This document shows positions 8,963 through 16,929 of a stretch of 64,000 bases of DNA, piece after piece. The stretch is from Metasolibacillus sp. (GTDB taxonomy: Bacteria > Bacillota > Bacilli > Bacillales_A > Planococcaceae), in contig NZ_JAMBIZ010000003.1 in assembly GCF_025291715.1 (NCBI RefSeq), positions 1-64,000 of the forward strand, written 5' to 3'. The notes beneath the pieces are model-generated. The model searched no databases. It was not told the DNA's origin and was given only the letters and a program-made list of their open reading frames with translations. The translations under genes were made by a program, and so were the position numbers. Position 1 is the first letter of the stretch, and every line of letters starts with the position of its first letter.

Positions 8963-9331
8963 ATGCAAACAATTTTGCTCGTGGAAGATAATGAAATGAA
9001 TCGCGATATGCTAGCAAGAAGATTGACGAGAAAAGGCTTTTCAGTTATAACAGCAGAGGATGGGCAGCAAGGAATTGACTATGCCATCGAGCAGCAGCCT
9101 GCCCTTATTTTGATGGATTTAAGCTTACCTGTTGTAGATGGCTGGGAGGCAACGAGGCAATTGAAAGCAAATATTGCAACGAAGCATATTCCGATTATTG
9201 TATTAACAGCGCATGCGATGAAAGCAGATGAAGAGAAGGCCTTTCAAGCTGGCTGCGATGACTTTGATACGAAGCCTGTTATGCTAGAGCGTTTACTTGA
9301 AAAAATGGCAAAAGCGTTAACAAGTGAATGA
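8963..9331 (+). CDS. Single-domain response regulator (CheY/DivK-like receiver)
   Basis: 122 residues, a lone receiver domain: acidic pocket in LLVEDNEMNRD, phospho-acceptor Asp near 53 in LILMDLSLPVVDGWEA, the Thr/Lys switch residues in VLTAHAMK and FDTKPV. It has no output domain, so it probably shuttles phosphoryl groups or acts by protein contact. It begins 15 nt after the hybrid kinase and ends 14 nt before the HD-GYP gene, so the three are likely one transcript. Confidence 0.88.
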   Translation: MQTILLVEDNEMNRDMLARRLTRKGFSVITAEDGQQGIDYAIEQQPALILMDLSLPVVDGWEATRQLKANIATKHIPIIVLTAHAMKADEEKAFQAGCDDFDTKPVMLERLLEKMAKALTSE

Positions 9332-9345
9332 ATGGAGCGTAAAAA

Positions 9346-10380
9346 ATGGAAGGAATAAAGCAAGCGAAAATTTTAATTGTTGATGATCAAGAATATAATG
9401 TGAGCTTGTTGGAGCGCATTTTGCGACGAGCAGGATTTGAATATTTATATAGCACGATGGACCCTTTCCAAGCACAGCCTCTTTTTGAGGAGGTCAAGCC
9501 AGATATCGTTTTAACTGATTTGCATATGCCTGGGAGGGATGGCATTCAAATATTGCAGTATATTCGCAGCAAAGATGCCATTTTACCTGTTTTAATGTTA
9601 ACGGCTGATTTAACCCCAGAGGCGAAGAAGCAGGCATTTCAAGAGGGCATTAGCGACTTTTTAACGAAGCCGATTGATCGCATTGAGCTCGTGTTACGTA
9701 TCACAAACTTATTGCAAACACGTGTATTATATGGACAATTACGCGAGCAAAATCAATGGTTAGAAGAAAAGGTGCAGCAACGAACGGAAGAGTTACAGCA
9801 AGCAAAACTAGAAATTTTAAACTTATTGGCGAAAGCTTCAGAGTATCGCGATGATGAAACAGGTGAGCATACGCAGCGAGTAGGGCATTTATCAGGCTTA
9901 ATTGCTGAGCGATTGAATTTGCCAAAAGCAGAAGTAGAGCTAATTCGTTTAGCAGCTCCTTTACATGACATTGGAAAAATTGGCATCCCAGATCAAATTT
10001 TATTAAAGCCTGGTCGCTTTGAAGCAGATGAATTTGAACGGATGAAAACCCATACGACAATCGGTGCGGATATTTTAGCAAATAGCGTTTTCACTACGCT
10101 GAAAATGGCACGAAAAATTGCTATTGCGCATCATGAAAAATGGGATGGGACAGGCTATCCGAACGGGATTTCAGGTGAGGATATTCCGATTGAGGCACGC
10201 ATCGTTGCATTAGCTGATTTTTATGATGCATTAACACATGAACGTCCATACAAGAGAGCGTGGACACCTGAGGAAACGCTTGCTGAAATTAAAGCGCAAA
10301 GAGGAAAGCATTTCGACCCAGCAGTTGTCGATGTATTTATTGAGCTATTTAATGAGCAGCTTCTTGTGAAAAATGGATAA
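9346..10380 (+). CDS. Response regulator with HD-GYP cyclic-di-GMP phosphodiesterase domain
   Basis: 344 residues. The receiver domain (ILIVDDQEYNV; DIVLTDLHMPGRDG; LTADLTPEAKKQ; LTKPI) is joined by a coiled coil (about 130-155) to an HD-GYP domain. The catalytic residues are present: HTQRVG, PLHDIGKIGIPD, HHEKWDGTGYP and IVALADFYDALT. The family hydrolyses c-di-GMP to pGpG or GMP. The hybrid kinase upstream is the obvious source of phosphate. The PilZ protein YpfA further along the window is a potential reader of the same messenger. Confidence 0.9.
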   Translation: MEGIKQAKILIVDDQEYNVSLLERILRRAGFEYLYSTMDPFQAQPLFEEVKPDIVLTDLHMPGRDGIQILQYIRSKDAILPVLMLTADLTPEAKKQAFQEGISDFLTKPIDRIELVLRITNLLQTRVLYGQLREQNQWLEEKVQQRTEELQQAKLEILNLLAKASEYRDDETGEHTQRVGHLSGLIAERLNLPKAEVELIRLAAPLHDIGKIGIPDQILLKPGRFEADEFERMKTHTTIGADILANSVFTTLKMARKIAIAHHEKWDGTGYPNGISGEDIPIEARIVALADFYDALTHERPYKRAWTPEETLAEIKAQRGKHFDPAVVDVFIELFNEQLLVKNG

Positions 10381-10444
10381 TTATTTTTTTCGTTGACGTG
10401 TTTCCAATTGTTTGATAGGCTTTTGTATATAAAACTTTCATATC

Positions 10445-10574
10445 AGAGGTTCATAGCTAATACCCTCTATAAAAAACTATGGATAAAATGTTTATTCATC
10501 TTACATGTGATATAGAAACTAGCTGAGCCTCTTTTAAAAGTTTTGTCGTACATAACTTTAAAGGAGGCTTTTTT
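10445..10574 (+). promoter_or_regulatory. preQ1-I riboswitch with intrinsic terminator, controlling queF
   Basis: The aptamer at 10445-10479 matches the preQ1-I pattern: AGAGG stem, TAGCTA loop, CCCTCT, A-rich tail and ACTA. A hairpin at 10526-10542/10554-10569 is followed directly by a T-run that abuts the queF ATG, and its 3' arm contains the queF Shine-Dalgarno (AAAGGAGG). The aptamer's 5' strand can instead pair with 10521-10532 (AGCTGAGCCTCT), giving 12 pairs around a 2-nt bulge, which would act as antiterminator. Ligand should therefore favour termination and hide the ribosome-binding site. Confidence 0.9.
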
Positions 10575-11075
10575 ATGTCTAGTCGTACGGAGCAAGAAGG
10601 TTTAGGAGATTTAACACTGTTAGGCAATCAGCAGGTGAAATATCCGACGCAATATGCGCCAGAAGTGTTGGAGGCTGTGGATAGCTTACATACAGAGCGA
10701 GATTATTTTGTGAAATTTAATTGTCCAGAATTTACGAGCTTATGTCCAATTACACAGCAGCCTGATTTTGCCACAATCTATATTTCCTATATTCCAGATA
10801 AAAAATTGGTGGAGAGCAAGTCGTTGAAGCTTTATTTGTTCAGCTTCCGCAACCATGGTGATTTTCATGAGGATTGCGTCAACATCATTATGAACGATTT
10901 AATTCAATTATTAGATCCGCGCTATATCGAAGTATGGGGCAAATTTACGCCGCGTGGGGGCATTTCAATTGACCCATGGTGCAACTATGGTCGCCCTGGA
11001 ACAAAGTATGAAAAAATAGCGGATTATCGCTTAATGAATCACGATTTGTATCCTGAGAAAATTGATAATCGTTAA
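10575..11075 (+). CDS. queF: NADPH-dependent 7-cyano-7-deazaguanine reductase QueF
   Basis: 166 residues, unimodular QueF of the tunnel fold. It reduces preQ0 to preQ1 in queuosine biosynthesis. The nucleophilic Cys lies in [16 protein letters not shown] near 55, and the QueF signature [21 protein letters not shown] follows with its substrate-binding Glu and His. The C-terminal region [15 protein letters not shown] is typical. Controlled by the preQ1-I switch directly upstream; a second preQ1 aptamer lies between it and queC. Confidence 0.95.
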   Translation: MSSRTEQEGLGDLTLLGNQQVKYPTQYAPEVLEAVDSLHTERDYFVKFNCPEFTSLCPITQQPDFATIYISYIPDKKLVESKSLKLYLFSFRNHGDFHEDCVNIIMNDLIQLLDPRYIEVWGKFTPRGGISIDPWCNYGRPGTKYEKIADYRLMNHDLYPEKIDNR

Positions 11076-11080
11076 GACAA

Positions 11081-11122
11081 AGAGGTTTTTAGCAACCCTC
11101 TGAAAAAAACTAAGAAGAGAGG
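11081..11122 (+). promoter_or_regulatory. Second preQ1-I riboswitch, in front of queC
   Basis: Bases 11081-11113 have the preQ1-I layout: AGAGG (11081-11085) pairs with CCTCT (11097-11101), and TTAG (11089-11092) can pair with CTAA (11110-11113) across an A-rich tail as the pseudoknot. No terminator follows; the queC Shine-Dalgarno GAGAGG (11117-11122) is only 4 nt beyond the aptamer, in the loop of a small AGAAG/CTTCT hairpin. This suggests translational control. Confidence 0.85.
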
Positions 11123-11129
11123 CTTCTCA

Positions 11130-11795
11130 ATGAAAAAAGAAAAAGCCATCGTCGTATTTAGCGGCGGGCAGGATAGTACAACTTGTTTATTTTGGGCATT
11201 GCAGCAATTTAGTGAGGTGGAGGCTGTAACATTTGATTACGGACAAAAACATCGTTTAGAAATTGACTGCGCCACAAAAATTGCACAGCAGCTTGGTGTT
11301 AAGCACCATATTTTAAATATGGCATTGTTAAATCAGCTTGCAGCTAGCGCATTAACGCGTGAGGATATCGCAATTGAAGAAGGGCGAGATAAGGGGCTAC
11401 CATCCACTTTTGTGCCTGGGCGCAATTTGCTGTTTTTATCATTCGCTGGTATTTTAGCAAGCCAAGTTGGTGCGAAGCATATCGTCACAGGTGTTTGTGA
11501 AACTGATTTTAGCGGCTATCCTGACTGTCGAGATAGCTTTGTAAAATCGTTGAATGTAACGTTAAATTTAGCAATGGATGATACATTTGTTTTACATACG
11601 CCGTTAATGTGGTTAGATAAAGCACAGGCATGGGCATTAGCAGATGAGCTTAATGCATTCGATTTTGTGCGAGAGCAGACGCTTACTTGCTATAACGGTA
11701 TTATGGCAGATGGCTGCGGTGAGTGCTCTGCATGTAAGCTACGCCAAAATGGATTGCAAACGTATTTAGCAACGAAAGTGGGGCAACTAGCATGA
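11130..11795 (+). CDS. queC: 7-cyano-7-deazaguanine synthase QueC
   Basis: 221 residues. The N-terminal PP-loop [11 protein letters not shown] (about 11-21) binds ATP, and the C-terminal zinc site [10 protein letters not shown] (near 200) is complete. QueC converts carboxy-deazaguanine to preQ0. It overlaps the downstream transporter gene by 4 nt. queD and queE, which make its substrate in B. subtilis and lie in the same operon there, are not present in this window. Confidence 0.95.
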   Translation: MKKEKAIVVFSGGQDSTTCLFWALQQFSEVEAVTFDYGQKHRLEIDCATKIAQQLGVKHHILNMALLNQLAASALTREDIAIEEGRDKGLPSTFVPGRNLLFLSFAGILASQVGAKHIVTGVCETDFSGYPDCRDSFVKSLNVTLNLAMDDTFVLHTPLMWLDKAQAWALADELNAFDFVREQTLTCYNGIMADGCGECSACKLRQNGLQTYLATKVGQLA

Positions 11796-12325
11796 GAATT
11801 TTATGTTACTTAGCCTCAATTGTTATTGCCAACGTTATAACAGCACGCTTTGCACCATTTGAAATTGGCATGTTTATCGTACCGATGGGGACATTTTTTG
11901 TTGGAGCAACATTTATTTTCCGTGACCTTGTGCAAAATAAATATGGGCGTAAAAAAACGTATTTATTTATTTTTATTGCCTTATTGTTATCTGCGGCAGT
12001 ATCTTTTTCATTAGGCGATACATTAATGATTGTAGCAGCTTCTGCGTTGTCATTTATCATTTCCGAAACGGCAGATACAGAAATTTATACACGTTTAAAG
12101 CTATCGATGGCTTGGCGTGTGCTTTACAGTGGCATTGTGGGTGGATTGCTTGATTCAACCGTTTTCGTTATTGTTGGTTTAAGCCCACTTGGAGCAGGCT
12201 TTATTCCATGGGCAGCCGTGCCAGCAGCAATTGTGGGGCAAATACTTGTGAAAACGATCATGCAAATACTTGGGGTATTTATTATTATTCAAGGACAAAC
12301 TTTGCGTGAGAAGCGTTTCGCTTAA
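11792..12325 (+). CDS. Queuosine precursor transporter, VUT/YhhQ (QPTR) family
   Basis: 177 residues with five or six predicted membrane segments. [20 protein letters not shown] (about 36-55) and the [13 protein letters not shown] motif with its acidic residues are the hallmarks of the YhhQ/DUF165 family, which imports preQ0/preQ1. Translationally coupled to queC by an ATGA overlap, so synthesis and uptake are under the same preQ1 switches. Confidence 0.88.
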   Translation: MRILCYLASIVIANVITARFAPFEIGMFIVPMGTFFVGATFIFRDLVQNKYGRKKTYLFIFIALLLSAAVSFSLGDTLMIVAASALSFIISETADTEIYTRLKLSMAWRVLYSGIVGGLLDSTVFVIVGLSPLGAGFIPWAAVPAAIVGQILVKTIMQILGVFIIIQGQTLREKRFA

Positions 12326-12337
12326 CGGAGTGAGGAG

Positions 12338-12405
12338 TTTAATTGATTCGCTCAATTAAATTAGGCCTGCTTAAAAAGATATTACATCTTTCCGAGCAGG
12401 CCTTT
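12338..12405. terminator. Hairpin pair between the que operon and convergent bdhA
   Basis: A 9-bp perfect stem (TTTAATTGA/TCAATTAAA, 12338-12360) is followed by a larger hairpin with arms AGGCCTGCT and AGCAGGCCT (12363-12371 and 12395-12403) and an inner AAAGAT/ATCTTT stem, then TTTT. It lies 14 bp from the bdhA stop and can work in both directions. Confidence 0.8.
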
Positions 12406-12418
12406 TATCACAGTACAA

Positions 12419-13474
12419 TTAAGCTTGTGAATTGACAAGAATTTTAATATGGTTTTTCTCTTTCATTAACGCTTCAAAGCCTTCTGTTACAACGTCATCT
12501 AAGCCGATGCGTTTTGTTACAAGCTGCTCTGCTGAGAAGTAGCCCTGTGTCATTAATTCCATAACTGCAGGGAAAATATCGCGATATGCGATAATACCTT
12601 TTACTGTACGCTCTGCCAATACGATATTGTTTGGTTGAACAGACGCCGGTGTTTCCCAAATTGACACGATAATTGTTTCCCCTTCGAAGGCTGTTGAATC
12701 AATGGCTTGCTGTAACACAACAGGAACGCCTGTTACTTCAAATGCAACATCCACACCGCCATTTGTTAGCTCATGTAAGCGGCTTATAACATCTTCTTCG
12801 GCAGGGTTAATCACTGCTTTTGCACCCAGCTCTAATGCTTTTGCCGCACGCTCGGGTGATAATTCCACTGCATAAATTTCAGATGCTCCAGCTGCACGCA
12901 ATGCTTCGATAACAAGTAAACCAATTGGACCTGTACCGAATACAGCAGCTTTATCTCCAGCCTTTAGCTTGCTTAGGCGAACTGCATGTAATGCTACCGC
13001 CGCAGGCTCTACTAATGCGCCTTGCTCATAGGATAAGCCTTCTGGCATTTTGTGAACCATATGCTCGTCCACCATAGTATATTCAGAGAAGCCGCCACCG
13101 CCGCCAGCAAGCCCATGGAAGCCCAAATGTTTACATAAATTATACTTTCCTTTTTTACATGCTGCGCATTCGCCACATGAAAGAATTGGTTCTACTACAA
13201 CAGGGTCGCCTATTTGAACGCGTGTTACGCCTTCTCCAATTTCAACGACTTCCCCAGAAAACTCATGACCCATAACAATTGGGGCGATATCTTTACTAAC
13301 ATAGTGAGGTTGCTCAACAGGGATGAAAATTGGACCTGCTGCATACTCATGTAAATCACTGCCACAAATTCCTGTCCAATGCACTTTAATTTTTACTTTA
13401 CCTGGCGCAATAACAGGCTCGTCAATATTTTCTACTCGAATATCTCGTGCGTTATGCCAACGTGCTGCTTTCAT
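12419..13474 (-). CDS. bdhA: 2,3-butanediol dehydrogenase, zinc-dependent MDR family
   Basis: 351 residues. Catalytic zinc ligands appear in GICGSDLHEY and GHEFSGEVVEIG; the structural zinc cysteines in CGECAACKKGKYNLC; the NAD-binding GTGPIGLLVIEALRAAG in the middle. The closest family I recognise is the (R,R)-butanediol/acetoin dehydrogenase, interconverting acetoin and 2,3-butanediol. A related sorbitol or threonine dehydrogenase cannot be excluded from sequence alone. Stand-alone gene; ribosome-binding site AGGAGG. Confidence 0.85.
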   Translation of the reverse strand: MKAARWHNARDIRVENIDEPVIAPGKVKIKVHWTGICGSDLHEYAAGPIFIPVEQPHYVSKDIAPIVMGHEFSGEVVEIGEGVTRVQIGDPVVVEPILSCGECAACKKGKYNLCKHLGFHGLAGGGGGFSEYTMVDEHMVHKMPEGLSYEQGALVEPAAVALHAVRLSKLKAGDKAAVFGTGPIGLLVIEALRAAGASEIYAVELSPERAAKALELGAKAVINPAEEDVISRLHELTNGGVDVAFEVTGVPVVLQQAIDSTAFEGETIIVSIWETPASVQPNNIVLAERTVKGIIAYRDIFPAVMELMTQGYFSAEQLVTKRIGLDDVVTEGFEALMKEKNHIKILVNSQA

Positions 13475-13604
13475 TTACAAAACCTCCTAGTAATGTAGTA
13501 CACTTAAATTATAGCATGGGTGCTTGTCTATAAATGTTGAAATTTTATGAATTTTTCAAAATGATGAGAATGTATCTTTTTAAATGAAAACGAGGAGGTA
13601 TATC

Positions 13605-14627
13605 ATGATTTTTCAGCAAATTTTGTTGGATATTTTCCTAAAATTAAATAATGAAAGAACGGTATCCTCTGCCTATCATTTATTGCGTGGCAAAAGGTCA
13701 GGGCAAACGATACAGGATGTTGGCATTTTTTCATTGCATGTTTATTTTAGCGTGCTGCCAAAGCTTTCAAGGCAACGCTTCGATGAATTTGTAGGGCAGT
13801 TAGTAGAGGCGGGCTACTTGCAGGTGCAGGAGACAGGCTATTATACTTTGACGGCAAAGGGTATAGCACAGGCACGACAGGGTGTGCCATGTACATTTGA
13901 TGGCTGGCATTATCGTGGCAATGAGCATATTTTTTATGGGCGTCTGTCGTTGATTGTTCAAGTGTTGTCATATCAATCTGCGCAAATAAAAGCATTTATT
14001 CCGATTCAACGAGATGAAAGTATTCAATCATTCGTTCGTCAATTTTTAATGCGTCATCAATATCAGTCAGGTGCGTTGCAAGTAATACTATTGCAGGAAA
14101 TAACAAATAGCCTTGAGGCTTTAGCTGTAACGGAGGAGCAACGTTACCTATTGATTCATCGTTTAACAGGTGTTGATTTGCCAGGCTTTACATGGCAACA
14201 GCTTGCTTATCAGGCAGGGCGTACAGAAATGGACATGCAGCTGCTCTATATTTCTGCATTACATCAATGGCTTCAGCATATTTCACATTACCCTTATTTA
14301 GCTGATATTGCGCAAGGTGTCCGCATTCAGATGCCATTGACAGACTCTGCATCTCAAACGGCCAAGCTTTTTGCGCAAGGCTTTTCACTTGAACAAATCG
14401 CATATAAACGAAATTTAAAGCAAAGCACAATTGAAGATCATTTTGTTGAGATGGCAATGAATGATGCTGCATTTCCAATTGAGCATTTTATACAGCAAGA
14501 GGAGCTCATGCAAGTACAGCAAGCGATTTTGACACAGCGTACGAAAAAACTAAAAGTATTGCGTGAGGTGTTACCGCACCTTTCTTATTTCCAATTACGT
14601 CTAGCATTAACGAAAGGGGGCAATTAA
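13605..14627 (+). CDS. ypbB: YpbB-like helix-turn-helix protein
   Basis: 340 residues. The function of YpbB is not established; it is encoded next to the RecQ-type helicase in Bacillus and here ends directly before it. The C-terminal part LFAQGFSLEQIAYKRNLKQST (about 266-286) is a helix-turn-helix of the kind found at the C-terminus of RecQ helicases, as if that domain had been split from the helicase. An upstream ATG at 13584 exists, but CGAGGAGG lies before 13605. Confidence 0.8.
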   Translation: MIFQQILLDIFLKLNNERTVSSAYHLLRGKRSGQTIQDVGIFSLHVYFSVLPKLSRQRFDEFVGQLVEAGYLQVQETGYYTLTAKGIAQARQGVPCTFDGWHYRGNEHIFYGRLSLIVQVLSYQSAQIKAFIPIQRDESIQSFVRQFLMRHQYQSGALQVILLQEITNSLEALAVTEEQRYLLIHRLTGVDLPGFTWQQLAYQAGRTEMDMQLLYISALHQWLQHISHYPYLADIAQGVRIQMPLTDSASQTAKLFAQGFSLEQIAYKRNLKQSTIEDHFVEMAMNDAAFPIEHFIQQEELMQVQQAILTQRTKKLKVLREVLPHLSYFQLRLALTKGGN

Positions 14628-16058
14628 ATGTTGGAACAAGCATTGCACAAGCATTTTGGTTATAGTGCCTTTCGGACGGGACAAAAGGAAGTGATTGAGC
14701 AGCTTTTAGCAGGGCGTGATGTGATTGCATTGCTCCCGACAGGTATGGGTAAATCATTATGCTACCAGCTACCAGCGTATTTGTTGGACGCTCCTGTGCT
14801 TATCGTTTCACCACTTTTATCATTGATGCAGGATCAAGTTGACCAATTACGACAGTTTGGTGAAAAGCGTGTTGTTGCCTTGAATTCATTTTTAACTGTC
14901 CAGCAAAAGCGTTATGCCCTCCATTATTTGCATGAATACCGCTTTATTTTTGCTTCGCCAGAAATGCTTATGCAGCCACAAGTGAAGGAGCGCTTACAGC
15001 AAATGAAATTAGGGCTTATCGTCGCAGATGAGGCGCACTGTATTTCACAATGGGGCTTCGACTTTCGCCCTGACTATTTGCGTTTAGGTGAAATTATTCC
15101 AATGCAGCATAAGCCACCAATTCTAGCTTTATCAGCAACAGCGACGAAAAGTGTATTGCACGATATTGAAACATATTTACATATGCGGTCACCATTTTAT
15201 TTTTTACATTCAGTAAATCGCCCAAATATTCATTTAGCGAAGCATTTCTTTCAACATAAGGACGATAAAATTAATTGGATATTGGAGCATGTACAGACGA
15301 CAGCGGGACCAGGCATTATTTATACACAGTCACGCAGTAAAGCAGAGTCTATTAGTCTGGCCCTGCTTGAGCGAGGCATTGCAGCAGCGGCATATCATGC
15401 GGGGAAGGAAGCGGAGGACCGTCAATTTATTCAGCAGCAATTTTTAGTAGGAAAGCTTGATTGGATTGTTGCAACAAATGCTTTTGGCATGGGCGTACAT
15501 AAAGGAAACATACGACAAGTCATTCATGAATTTATGCCTGCTAATATTGCGAATTATATGCAGGAAATCGGGCGGGCAGGTAGAGATGGACAGCCAGCAG
15601 TTGCGAGCCTTTTATATGCGGAGGGAGACGAGCAATTTGCACAGTTTATTGTAACGGAGGATTTGCCGAAAGCGCTTCATATAGAACAATATTTACGGAA
15701 TCGCGACAAGCCGATGCGCATGCTAGAGGATGGAAGCATTTCTGAAACAGCTTTTCGCGTGTTGCATTATTGGATGCAACAGGAAAGCAACGAGGAAGTC
15801 CAACAGCGCTTGCAGCAAATGGAAGTAAACAAATATAAAGCCGTGCATGAGATGCTCCAAATTATTCAATCAACTACTTGCATGCGAGAGCAAATTGTCC
15901 ATTATTTCGCTCAGCAGTTAACAGAGAAAATATCAAATTGTTGTCAAAATTGTGGGCTTGTTTTTGAAGAAATATTAGCGGCGAAGCAACATGAGGAAGC
16001 AACCGAGCAGTCATTAACATGGCAGGCGAGGCTACGGCGAATATTGTTAGCTGAATGA
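14628..16058 (+). CDS. recS: RecQ-family ATP-dependent DNA helicase (RecS type)
   Basis: 476 residues, short RecQ form without HRDC domain, like B. subtilis RecS (YpbC). Superfamily 2 motifs: LLPTGMGKSLCYQLP (Walker A, about 36-50), VADEAHCISQWGFDFRPDY (DEAH and the RecQ aromatic loop), LALSATAT, IIYTQSRSKAE, and ATNAFGMGVHKGNIRQVIH with QEIGRAGRDGQ. Cysteines in MREQIVHYFAQ and CCQNCGLVFEE form the likely zinc-binding region. It starts immediately after the ypbB stop codon, so the two are probably co-translated and work together. Confidence 0.92.
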   Translation: MLEQALHKHFGYSAFRTGQKEVIEQLLAGRDVIALLPTGMGKSLCYQLPAYLLDAPVLIVSPLLSLMQDQVDQLRQFGEKRVVALNSFLTVQQKRYALHYLHEYRFIFASPEMLMQPQVKERLQQMKLGLIVADEAHCISQWGFDFRPDYLRLGEIIPMQHKPPILALSATATKSVLHDIETYLHMRSPFYFLHSVNRPNIHLAKHFFQHKDDKINWILEHVQTTAGPGIIYTQSRSKAESISLALLERGIAAAAYHAGKEAEDRQFIQQQFLVGKLDWIVATNAFGMGVHKGNIRQVIHEFMPANIANYMQEIGRAGRDGQPAVASLLYAEGDEQFAQFIVTEDLPKALHIEQYLRNRDKPMRMLEDGSISETAFRVLHYWMQQESNEEVQQRLQQMEVNKYKAVHEMLQIIQSTTCMREQIVHYFAQQLTEKISNCCQNCGLVFEEILAAKQHEEATEQSLTWQARLRRILLAE

Positions 16059-16135
16059 CCTGAGCTAAGATTGATTTTTTTGTAGAATTTCGTCATAATA
16101 TGTTTATAGATTAGCAGTATAAGGAGGGGTGTGTA

Positions 16136-16804
16136 GTGGCCCAAGAAAATTATCGTGAGAAAATTGAAGAGCACCGTCAAGAAATTGAATTTGATGGACC
16201 GTTAGAGCGAAAGTCACGCACAAGTAAAAAACCTAAACAGCGAAAAAGCCGACTAATTCGAAATATGACGATATTATTTATATTTATACCTTTACTGTTA
16301 CTGGGCTATGTCCATTTCTTTTATGAGCCAAAAAGCTTAGCGGAGAAAGCAGACGATTCCGTAACAGTGGAGCCGAACAAGCCATCCATTGAAAATAATG
16401 AGGAGCAAATAGCAGCGGCAGAAAAAGAGAAGGAAGAGCAGGCAGCGGCAAAGGAAAAGGCGGAGACAGAAGCTGCGGAGAAAGCTCAGGCAGAAAAGGA
16501 AGCTGCGGCAAAAGCACAAGCCGAGAAGGAAGCGGTAGCGAAGGCGCAGGCTGAGAAAGAGGCAGCAGCAAAGGCACAAGCAGAAAAGGAAGCGGCAGCA
16601 AAAGCGCAAGCTGAGAAGAAGGCGAAGGAAGATGCTGAGAGATTAGCAGCAGCGAAAACACATGTTGTGCAGCCAAACGAAAATTTGTATCGCATCTCGT
16701 TAAAGTATTATAGCGATGGAAATGGGATACAAAAAATTATGCAGGCGAATAATTTAAGCTCTGAAAATATTGTTGTAGGACAAACATTAATCATTCCTCA
16801 ATAA
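16136..16804 (+). CDS. ypbE: YpbE-like membrane protein with LysM domain and Ala/Glu/Lys repeat stalk
   Basis: 222 residues from a GTG start (AAGGAGGGG upstream). A basic cytoplasmic N-terminus (1-43) is followed by one membrane helix (about 44-62), then a low-complexity stalk with four near-perfect 10-residue repeats (AQAEKEAAAK) and a C-terminal LysM domain (THVVQPNENLYRISLKYY onwards, 173-222). LysM binds peptidoglycan, so the protein probably tethers the membrane to the wall. The stalk length may vary between strains because of its DNA repeats. Confidence 0.85.
   Translation: MAQENYREKIEEHRQEIEFDGPLERKSRTSKKPKQRKSRLIRNMTILFIFIPLLLLGYVHFFYEPKSLAEKADDSVTVEPNKPSIENNEEQIAAAEKEKEEQAAAKEKAETEAAEKAQAEKEAAAKAQAEKEAVAKAQAEKEAAAKAQAEKEAAAKAQAEKKAKEDAERLAAAKTHVVQPNENLYRISLKYYSDGNGIQKIMQANNLSSENIVVGQTLIIPQ
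16484..16624 (+). repeat. 30-bp coding tandem repeat in ypbE
   Basis: Four and a partial copies of a 30-bp unit encoding AQAEKEAAAK, with synonymous variation between copies. Predicted to form a long charged alpha helix. Confidence 0.85.
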
Positions 16805-16861
16805 AAGTAATAAAAAGCGAAGCAAATTTTGATGAAAAAAATGCATTTTGTCATATACTAA

Positions 16862-16907
16862 AGGGGCTGTATGAAAAGAGGAGATCTTTTCATACAGCCT
16901 CTGTTTT
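16862..16907 (+). terminator. Terminator after ypbE
   Basis: An 18-bp stem (16862-16879 with 16885-16902, one G-T pair) with a 5-nt loop, then GTTTT. Confidence 0.85.
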
Positions 16908-16929
16908 CCTTAAGAAATGAGGTTTAAGT

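Noticed and set aside
16284-16695. Several minus-strand open frames opposite ypbE
   Set aside because: They are antisense products of the Ala/Glu/Lys coding repeat, giving low-complexity Ser/Phe/Cys-rich sequence without ribosome-binding sites.
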